Part shown: positions 57,585 to 64,000 of the stretch, in pieces
How the letters are laid out: each line of letters begins with the position of its first letter
Position numbering within the stretch: position 1 is the stretch's first letter
Translations under genes and position numbers: made by a program
Source: Bradyrhizobium acaciae
GTDB lineage: Bacteria > Pseudomonadota > Alphaproteobacteria > Rhizobiales > Xanthobacteraceae
DNA length: 64,000 bases
Direction: 5' to 3'
Assembly (NCBI RefSeq): GCF_020889785.1
Contig: NZ_JACMYK010000005.1
Span: 62,001 to 126,000 of the forward strand
The notes under the pieces: model-generated
What the model was told of the DNA's origin: nothing
Database searches by the model: none
Seen by the model: the letters and a program-made list of their open reading frames with translations, nothing else

Positions 57585-57600
57585 TGGCACGAAGAATGCA
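57585..57600 (+). promoter_or_regulatory. Sigma-54 (-24/-12) promoter of the 57.8 kb gene
   Basis: TGGCACGAAGAATGCA fits TGGCAC-N5-TTGCW with one mismatch and has exact GG-N10-GC spacing. The transcript would start near 57612, about 220 bases before the gene. Confidence 0.78.
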
Positions 57601-57833
57601 CAGCCCTAGCCATGCTGAGAAGCGTTCCGGGCATGGCTACCATCGCAAGTTGCGGCCGTGGCTGGCACTGAAGTGAGCGGCGCGTGACATAAGGCAGACG
57701 GGGTCTGCTCGGCCGATACCGGCGGGCGTCTTATCACGTCGCCGCTAACTTTCAACGGCGTGAATAGCGGGTTTGTAGCGCGCTTAGAGCAGAATGAACG
57801 GGACGCGCTGGAGAGGGCGCGAGACCTCGGAAA

Positions 57834-58574
57834 ATGAACGCAGAGAACAACTTCGCGGCCCGGCTCCTTGACGCCGGACGCCTAGCAGCAATCGCCCGTA
57901 CACGTGGCCTGAAGGCGGATGTGTCATACTACGTCGAGGAGGCGCTCAAGGAGCTTTGGCGGACCAGATCACCGGAAGAAGCAAAAGCGATCGCAGAGCG
58001 TTGGGTCTTATGGGACGCAAAGGGCAAGCCTTGGCCGCGCATGCCCCCACTGGAAAACGTCGTCCCGTTCAAACGGACCGGCGCGGCCGAGATGCCGAGG
58101 ACGCCCTTGCAAGCAATCCGCGAATGGTTCGAAAAACAAGATGAGGACGTGCGATGTGAAATCGCCGGCATGGCGGCGCTTTTTATTTTCGAAGGTGGCA
58201 ATCTTCTCGACTTCAGCAGCAAGGAATGGTGTGACCATTTGCGCCGATGGCTCAGTGAGACGGGATTACCAAACCATAAGGTCATCGGCCGTGCTCTGAC
58301 GTTTCGCGCCTGTTTCGAGTATTTCTCGGAGAGCAGGTTTACCGAAGCGGCGTGGATGCGATCCAAAGAGGCAGCCGTGAAAATCCTTGCAGATGCTGGC
58401 CGCGACCCAACCTCCGAAGCTGCGAGTCTCGCACCTATTGCCCAAAAAGTGCTGGAGACCTTGCCCGCGCGAAAATTTCGCTGGATCGAAGTAGGCAAGT
58501 CCTGGAGCATACTCGTCGATAGCAGACTGGCACCCCGGGTCCTCAGGGGTTGGAACGCCTTGCATATGGAATAA
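57834..58574 (+). CDS. Unknown protein, probably NifA/RpoN-regulated
   Basis: I do not recognise this 246-residue protein. It is soluble and mostly helical: FAARLLDAGRLAAIARTRGLKADVSYYVEEALKELW at the start, then AIAERWVLWDAKGKPWPRMPPLENVVPF and IREWFEKQDEDVRCEIAGMAALFIFEGG. It has five or six scattered Cys residues but no metal motif. Reading is continuous from ATG 57834, with GGAAA just upstream. A sigma-54 promoter and a NifA site are the main clues, pointing to a bacteroid role. Confidence 0.7.
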   Translation: MNAENNFAARLLDAGRLAAIARTRGLKADVSYYVEEALKELWRTRSPEEAKAIAERWVLWDAKGKPWPRMPPLENVVPFKRTGAAEMPRTPLQAIREWFEKQDEDVRCEIAGMAALFIFEGGNLLDFSSKEWCDHLRRWLSETGLPNHKVIGRALTFRACFEYFSESRFTEAAWMRSKEAAVKILADAGRDPTSEAASLAPIAQKVLETLPARKFRWIEVGKSWSILVDSRLAPRVLRGWNALHME

Positions 58575-58805
58575 GATCAAAGGCAGGGCTTGAATGTGTG
58601 CTCGGCACAGCACCGTATACAGGAAGTCGACGGAGTCGTCGTCCGTCTCGAAAAACTGAGCCAACACCTGCGAGACAAAAGACAGAATACTAACCAGACC
58701 GCCCACAGCGAAGAGAGGAAACGCCGCGCAGAATGCGACGTTGTAATTGAGTGGCAAGCCGGCTGAGCTCGTTAGCAGGTTGTCCAAAGTGCCAACGAGC
58801 ATCAT

Positions 58806-61124
58806 TCAGTCAAGTGGCGGCCGATGGAACAGAAGAATGCGGCCTCCGGGTAGGCTTTCGGCCGTGTAGGGCTGACCGTGGATCAAAAAACAGGTCATGG
58901 GGACGCCTTGGCTCGGCAGAAGGCCCAGGTTTTGGAGCATGTCGATTACGAGAGGCGAAGCCTCTCGGGGGCCGTGCCTCCAGTCTTGGCCGAACAACTC
59001 TCCGAGTTCAGGCACTTGCGGGGCTGGCTGATGGCTCCATGCCGAAGCCGCAGACGGCAATGGAAGGTCTGGCCCCAGTGCCGCAGGGACGTCCTTTTGT
59101 AATTCGAGCGTGGCGGGTGGATTAAACCCGGGTACAGGGCCGCCATAGGTAGGCGGGGGAGCCGTCGGCGTCACAAGCGCAGCTTCACCCCGCAAAACGA
59201 AGCTAGGGTGGTGGATAAGTTGAACGTCGTTGGGCCCTCTCGGTCCCAATACAGCCGTGTAGCGTTCACCGGCAATCTCATAGTTCATCACTGGATTTTC
59301 CGCATCAGGCAAGAAGTCCCAATTACCCAACTGAGAAAGCATCATGTCGGGTGCCGGCTGGGTGCAATGGGAAAAGTCCTTCGGCACGGAGAATGAAACA
59401 TCAAACGTGTCGCCGACGGCGAAAGAGCGCAGATGAATAAGCTGAATATCATTGTGTCCTCCGGGTCCTAACACGGCAGTATAGGGCTCACCGTGAATGT
59501 CGTAGGTCTTCACCGGCTGCGTCGCGTCCGGCAACAGACCCCAATGGCCCAGTTTGGAGCGCATCATATCCGGCGCGGGCTGGTTGCCGTGGGAGAAGTC
59601 ATCTGGAACGACCAAAGAAGCGTCAAAGCTTTCGCTGACCGGGAGTGGCGTTGTGGCCAGGGCGGCACCGCCTTGGTTCATCATGCGTGCGAAGTATTGT
59701 TCAGAGGCAAGGTTCTGCAATCGCGAGTTCGGCGGAGAGGTTGCGGCATCGAGAAACTCTTCTCGGCCGGCACTCTCAATGGGCAGGTTGGCAGCAGAGT
59801 CCGGTCCCCGCCAAAACTCCGGAATGACAAGATCGTCCGCGACCACGAAGCCCTCCAGATCGGCGGCTTCGAAAAGCTCTTCCTGGGCTACGCTTTGCAG
59901 GGGCGAAGGGACGTCCGGATTCACCCGCGATGCCAGTTCCGATGCATCGAAGGTCATCCCCGGCAGCAAACGATCGATGCCATCGAAAAGCTCCGCCCGC
60001 TCTGCACTTTGCAGGTCCCAATGGGAGGCTGAGCTCATCGTTCGCGAAAGTGCCGATCGATCGTAGGGCGCGGCTGCCAGCAGGCCCTCGCGATCCGCAG
60101 CATCGAAAAGCTCTTCCTGAGCAAAACTCTGTACGGACGAGAAAGCGGGGGCGCGCATTCCCTGCCAAAGTAACGGTGCATCGAAGCCGGAGGCCGCAAG
60201 CGCTCCGCTCCGCGCCGCGTTGTCGAAAAGCACATCCTGCGCGACACTTTGTAGGGGAGAATGAGCGGCCAAATCCATTTCACCCCAAACCTCCGGAGCA
60301 TTGAGATTGCCAGCCAGCAATACGCCCTGATCCGCAGCATTCTCCAAAAGCTGGTTCTCGACAGTCAGCATGGAGGAACGCGCGGCCGGCTGAGTTGGCG
60401 GATGCGAGCCACCTCCTTGTCCTTCCAAATTGTCCTGCCTGACGCCCGCGCGATAGTCGCGGAGTCTGTTCAAAGCGTAGAGGAGTTTCTTGTCTTTCGG
60501 GAACAAAGTATCGGCGTGACCGCGCAACTTGTCGGCACTGAGCCTGGCAATGGACAGGGGGCGGAGAGCTGACGCCAACTTCCGGAGGCAGCTTGCGTAA
60601 TTTCCGGCCGTTTTCGCGTCGATCCCTCGACCGAAGCCTGCCTCGGCGGCCTTCCTAATGAGGCGTTCGTCTTCGTTCGATGGACGGTAATGTGTCGTGA
60701 TCCGAAGGGTGGCGCCAGGCTTGCGGTAGCGGCTGACAATCAACAATGCTGGGGCGATAATCTTATCGTTTGGCAGCAGCTTCTTGGCGCAATCGAGCAG
60801 CGTATCATCATCGAGGGCCGCTATTGATTTGCCATCCTTCTTCAGCGCCTCAGCCAACTTGCGAAGGCGGCGATCGTAAATGCTGATGGTTGTCGGCCCG
60901 GGCGGTGGTCCTCGCTCGAGAGCCGCACCAGACGCTGCCTGGATCAGGCGATCGTCTTCCTGAGTGACATCGTAAAGCTGACTGTGAGCATATATAGGCC
61001 CCAGCTGTTGCACATCTGCCAGCTGCTGCTCAAAGTGGGCTTGCTGCGGTTGCCGTTGTTCCACGGTTGTCTCGGACGCAGCGGGACGATTATCGGCAGG
61101 GTTGATATTGTCAAATTGGTTCAT
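58806..61124 (-). CDS. Large repeat-built putative type III effector
   Basis: A 772-residue protein with a modular build. Residues 1-45 are polar with a helix FEQQLADVQQL. Two copies of a helical domain follow (first ending LRKLAEALKKDGKSIAALDDD, second LRKLASALRPLSIARLSADK), near 55-135 and 145-225. About six repeats of SVAQEELFDAADREGLLA spread over residues 250-470. Three C-terminal repeats follow of PAPDMM-S-LG-W-LLPDA...GEPYTAVLGP-G-NDIQLIH. No catalytic motif is visible. GGAG precedes the ATG and a degenerate tts box lies 48 bases upstream. It is probably delivered to the host, with repeats acting in binding. Confidence 0.82.
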   Translation of the reverse strand: MNQFDNINPADNRPAASETTVEQRQPQQAHFEQQLADVQQLGPIYAHSQLYDVTQEDDRLIQAASGAALERGPPPGPTTISIYDRRLRKLAEALKKDGKSIAALDDDTLLDCAKKLLPNDKIIAPALLIVSRYRKPGATLRITTHYRPSNEDERLIRKAAEAGFGRGIDAKTAGNYASCLRKLASALRPLSIARLSADKLRGHADTLFPKDKKLLYALNRLRDYRAGVRQDNLEGQGGGSHPPTQPAARSSMLTVENQLLENAADQGVLLAGNLNAPEVWGEMDLAAHSPLQSVAQDVLFDNAARSGALAASGFDAPLLWQGMRAPAFSSVQSFAQEELFDAADREGLLAAAPYDRSALSRTMSSASHWDLQSAERAELFDGIDRLLPGMTFDASELASRVNPDVPSPLQSVAQEELFEAADLEGFVVADDLVIPEFWRGPDSAANLPIESAGREEFLDAATSPPNSRLQNLASEQYFARMMNQGGAALATTPLPVSESFDASLVVPDDFSHGNQPAPDMMRSKLGHWGLLPDATQPVKTYDIHGEPYTAVLGPGGHNDIQLIHLRSFAVGDTFDVSFSVPKDFSHCTQPAPDMMLSQLGNWDFLPDAENPVMNYEIAGERYTAVLGPRGPNDVQLIHHPSFVLRGEAALVTPTAPPPTYGGPVPGFNPPATLELQKDVPAALGPDLPLPSAASAWSHQPAPQVPELGELFGQDWRHGPREASPLVIDMLQNLGLLPSQGVPMTCFLIHGQPYTAESLPGGRILLFHRPPLD

Positions 61125-61171
61125 GGTCGCGTCTCCGCTTGCATCGGTCGCGGCGCCTCGGTACTAGCGGT

Positions 61172-61189
61172 GGCTGTCCAAAACCTGAC
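61172..61189 (-). promoter_or_regulatory. Degenerate tts box upstream of the 58.8-61.1 kb effector gene
   Basis: On the minus strand GTCAGGTTTTGGACAGCC keeps the first half of the TtsI box and has three mismatches in the second half. It is 48 bases before the gene start. Confidence 0.7.
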
Positions 61190-61557
61190 GTGGCCCCCAA
61201 AGCAAGACAGAGAATGATAGCGAACAAGGGCGGCACCCAAGGCGATGCTGTGTGTTCGCGTCGCGAAAAGGAGAGCGCAGCATGACAAGTCCTTCAACTG
61301 AGGTTCGAACTGAAATGCGATGCGAGGACCTCGATCCAACGCTCAGCTCGCGATCGCGACGATCCCAGGCCTGTCATCGTGATGATCGCTCTGCCATTGG
61401 CCGAGTTCGCGATTGATGAGAGGAGAGCGTATCACTCCTTCAGCCGGATAATCCCTCCCCTCATGAGAACGGCCGTCGCCAATACTGTTTGCGCTATGAG
61501 CGTCCTATTGAGCGGAAGATCAGCGTACAATGTCGCAGTTGATTCTGCGGCAGCATC

Positions 61558-61911
61558 TCACGATGCGCAGGCGATGACCTTCCGGGGAACGAGTTGTCGG
61601 ATGCCCACATCACACGGTTTGTGGGAGCTGACGGCACCGGCGCCGCCGTGTGCGGGTTTTCTTGGGACGATCCGCAAGTCGATGTCGTTGTGATCGATCG
61701 TGGATGGAATATTCTGTAGCTGTTCACCTTGCTGAATTGCAAGCGCAACGTTGGTCGCCGTCAAGGCGGGCATGTGGGGCAGGCCCGTTACGCTCTCTTG
61801 TACTCTCGAAACTTCCATTGGAGAGAGGCTCGTTGAATTACTGAAGACGGCAAGGGCTTTTGGATCAATCGAAAGGCACGAGATCAACCGCGAGGCCAAA
61901 TCGTTCGTCAT
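61558..61911 (-). CDS. 117-residue protein downstream of the radical SAM gene
   Basis: From ATG 61911 the product reads MTNDLASRLISCLSIDPKAL, with an early helical part and then a Gly-Gly site (KPAHGGAGAVSS) followed by a basic tail with two cysteines (HKPCDVGIRQLVPRKVIACAS). Codon use is GC-rich in third positions, as in real genes here. The frame is open further back, but that part looks non-coding. It lies 177 bases after the radical SAM gene on the same strand. It may be a peptide substrate of that enzyme; no known family is recognised and the ribosome binding site is poor. Confidence 0.5.
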   Translation of the reverse strand: MTNDLASRLISCLSIDPKALAVFSNSTSLSPMEVSRVQESVTGLPHMPALTATNVALAIQQGEQLQNIPSTIDHNDIDLRIVPRKPAHGGAGAVSSHKPCDVGIRQLVPRKVIACAS

Positions 61912-62088
61912 CCTGCCGGAAAAGCATCTACCACTTCCAGTCGCACCAGTTGAACATAGGCGATCCTTGGGCTCTCTTACGGGCAGGCCCCGGCTCGTGC
62001 ATTTCGCCGAAGCGCGCTCTGATCCGCCTTCTGGCACTAGTCCAGCAGTCCAGCTGGTGCGGCGAGCTTCCATTGGTATGGCCATTCC

Positions 62089-63204
62089 TCACAGCGCGCG
62101 GGCAGGGGCCCTACAGCATTCCCGCTCCGGTTTGGCAAATTCACACGTCCTGCAAAGCAGAAAGCCATCCGTACCGTTCATGCGGTCGGCGATTTCGCTA
62201 AATATCCGGCCTTCGAACAGATCTTCGTACTCGTCGCGCAAAAGATTCCCAAGGACATGACGCCGCTCAAAATCCATGCAGCACAAAGTAACATCGCCGT
62301 TTGGAAGAAGGACATTCCGATGTGGCTGTTTCCCATTGCATGTCAGAGTGCCGGCGATCGGCTGCCGCGGGGTGATCATTTTCGGATCTATATGTCCTCG
62401 CCTGCTACTCAGCGGCCGCAAGCGTTGCAGCTTTTTGGCGGGGATTACATCGGCTAGATCAGGATGGATTTTACCCAGGATCACAAATTGAATCGAGGGA
62501 ATGTTTGCCTCAATCAGTCGGCGCATGACATTGATGTAGTTTTTTCCGACGAGGCGGCTGTTCATATAAGTGCCGTCGTCGGGAACGTGCACGACGAAAG
62601 TCTTGAACCGGAGCATTTGCAGGCGTCGAACGTCAGTCCCGTTCATTCCAACAAGGGTCGTGAAGATCCAGACGTCGTGGCCGCGTGCGTAAGCATGCTC
62701 AACCATCGTGCTGCAATGCGGATGCAACCAGGGTTCCGAATATCCGGAAAAACTAATGCCAGTAGCTGTCGGTACGCGTGAGAGACATTGCTTGAAATCC
62801 TGAACACCCAGATGCTTGGCTTGGGATACGGGCCTTTGGCGATCTGCAAACTTGTCCTGGGAGCAATAAGAACATCTGACGATGCAGCCGGTGGTCGTGG
62901 TTATCTCCAATACCCGATGGCCGGGCTCAACCACACGCAACTCTTGTAAGACCCTAGGGTATGCCGTCATGTATCTGGTCCTTTCAGGTGCCGGAGCAGG
63001 CAATTGCCGCAGATCGAGCGCAGCTAACGCGGCGTCGCGCCTTGCCTGAAACGATCGCAACCGGAGTTTGGACGTTGGCGAGATGCCTTGAATGAAGCCC
63101 GTGCCTTGCCACGCTGGTTTCGACAACAGGGTACAGGAGGACCAGTCCGGCGCTCCTCTCTCTGGGTGTCGATTGCCGCCTACCACCATGTCTGCGCCTA
63201 GCAT
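62089..63204 (-). CDS. Radical SAM protein with SPASM-like C-terminus
   Basis: The 371-residue protein has the cluster motif CIVRCSYC (Cys 107, 111, 114; C-x3-C-x2-C) after EITTTTG, a partial barrel (GISFSGYSEPWLHP), and a C-terminal part with further cysteines (TLTCNGKQ, GDVTLCCMDFERRHVLGNL, FLLCRTCEFA) in the SPASM arrangement, which binds extra Fe-S clusters. SPASM proteins commonly modify peptides or proteins. The start at ATG 63204 has GGAGG upstream; a later ATG at 62973 with AAGGA is possible and would drop a low-similarity N-terminal region. Copy F of the 19-bp-spacer element lies about 230 bases upstream. Confidence 0.88.
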   Translation of the reverse strand: MLGADMVVGGNRHPERGAPDWSSCTLLSKPAWQGTGFIQGISPTSKLRLRSFQARRDAALAALDLRQLPAPAPERTRYMTAYPRVLQELRVVEPGHRVLEITTTTGCIVRCSYCSQDKFADRQRPVSQAKHLGVQDFKQCLSRVPTATGISFSGYSEPWLHPHCSTMVEHAYARGHDVWIFTTLVGMNGTDVRRLQMLRFKTFVVHVPDDGTYMNSRLVGKNYINVMRRLIEANIPSIQFVILGKIHPDLADVIPAKKLQRLRPLSSRRGHIDPKMITPRQPIAGTLTCNGKQPHRNVLLPNGDVTLCCMDFERRHVLGNLLRDEYEDLFEGRIFSEIADRMNGTDGFLLCRTCEFAKPERECCRAPARAL

Positions 63205-63428
63205 CCTCCTTTCCTCCAGAAACACGTCAGCTCGACAGCTCTTAATGTTGTCGAGGAGAGCCGCAAATCGGGCTCCGGGAGGTGCTCGATCCTGAGGACC
63301 ACATCATCTCCGTGTCGCCGGACCGGGCAGTCAATCGCCGACATGGGACCGCCCAGAGGCGACATACGTTGTTCCGATAGCGTCCGAAATGCCAAGCTTG
63401 TTTGCCAAACAGTCGTGGCTTGCGCCGA

Positions 63429-63460
63429 ATCCTGCAACATGACGTCGGGTGCGATTCAAG
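63429..63460 (-). promoter_or_regulatory. 19-bp-spacer element, copy F
   Basis: On the minus strand: TTGAAT, a 19-base spacer (CGCACCCGACGTCATGTTG) and CAGGAT, upstream of the radical SAM gene. Confidence 0.5.
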
Positions 63461-64000
63461 CGCGTCGGGCGTGATCCAGCACGGCCCTGGAGGCTTTCGC
63501 GTGTTGCGAAGAGTGCTCTGGGTCGCGATGAGAGGCGCGACGATCCGGAAATCCTGATGGACGCGGCCGAGTAGGACCAACCTGACTTCTTTGGGCACCG
63601 AACAGTAGGCGAAGCCTTTATCGGCAGATCGCGAGAATGGGCCAGACAATTTGTCCGCTACAAACATGCACCGGGCACGTGCCGAATCGATCAGAAGGGC
63701 GGCGACCTAGATGCGCCGCGACCAAATGGATCTGCTATGCGCGCCGAACAGCAGCTATACTGGCTAGAAAGATATTGACCAGGCGATCTCGATGGGACGC
63801 GCCGCCGCGGACCTGTTGCTTCATTGTGAGACAAGGCTTGCGCCGACGGCAAATTCACGAAGGGAGCCGGTTTCGTCGGGCTTACAGCGGCTTAGCCGCT
63901 GCGAGCTCGATGAGCTTTCGTGTTCTTCAGGGCCCTCAGCCGTTCGAGCAGCGAGATCGCACGGGGAGCGTCGTGCGTCGAGGAGCTGACTGCGTCGGCT
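63461..64000. other. End of window, no gene seen
   Basis: Short overlapping frames only; a gene could continue beyond the window. Confidence 0.4.

Overview
The window looks like part of a symbiosis island of a slow-growing rhizobium, most likely Bradyrhizobium. This rests on gene content: nifH followed by nifQ, nifV, nifW and fixBCX without nifDK beside it, then a rhizobial (Rhc) type III secretion system with the split secretin genes rhcC1 and rhcC2, nopA/B/C/X and ttsI, and effectors behind tts boxes. I cannot name the species from sequence alone. Gene density is low and broken, with many stretches of 0.4-1.5 kb that hold no convincing gene, no intact insertion sequence, and no tRNA, rRNA or CRISPR array. 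That fits an old, decaying island.

Region 1 (0.1-17.2 kb) is the nitrogen-fixation block. It holds an OmpW porin behind a perfect FixK/FNR box, an ArsC-like nitrogenase-associated protein, nifH, nifQ, nifV, nifW, fixBCX, ahpC with a frameshifted ahpD, a small operon around a divergent ModC-type ATPase, and a di-haem cytochrome c peroxidase. I read -24/-12 (sigma-54) promoters upstream of nifH, nifV, fixBCX, ahpC, the ModC-like operon and the peroxidase. Exact NifA-type sites (TGT-N10-ACA) lie upstream of nifH and the peroxidase. The block therefore reads as one NifA/RpoN regulon joining cofactor synthesis, electron supply to nitrogenase, molybdenum handling and peroxide defence.

Region 2 (17.4-29.1 kb) is accessory. 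It has a cysteine-rich secreted protein, a decayed SKWP-repeat effector with at least two frameshifts, a NopM-type LRR/NEL ubiquitin ligase behind a tts box, two adjacent ParA/MinD-like ATPases, a ferritin-like di-iron protein and small proteins.

Region 3 (29.4-53.5 kb) is the type III secretion system. Leftward genes are nopC-nopA-sctD-two small genes-rhcV-TPR lipoprotein, nopX, a putative effector and rhcC1. Rightward genes are nopB-rhcJ-nolU-nolV-rhcN-sctO-rhcQ-rhcR-rhcS, then rhcT-rhcU after a 0.7 kb gap. A second leftward group is a small gene, ttsI, rhcC2 and a CpaD-like lipoprotein. A nod box at 53.5 kb points at ttsI, so flavonoid/NodD would switch on TtsI, which would then act on the tts boxes seen upstream of nopC, nopX, nopB, rhcT, nopM and three effector-like genes.

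Region 4 (54-64 kb) holds two more effector-like genes behind tts boxes, a VirK-family protein, an unknown gene behind a new sigma-54 promoter with a NifA site, and a radical SAM/SPASM protein followed by a 117-residue protein that could be its substrate.

Points that stand out: a 32-bp promoter-like element present six times with an exact 19-bp spacer; an RhcU whose NPTH self-cleavage motif reads GPAT; a short F-x-x-x-[LI] helix shared by type III substrates at residues 31-49; a C-terminal module shared by two effector candidates; and the radical SAM pair.
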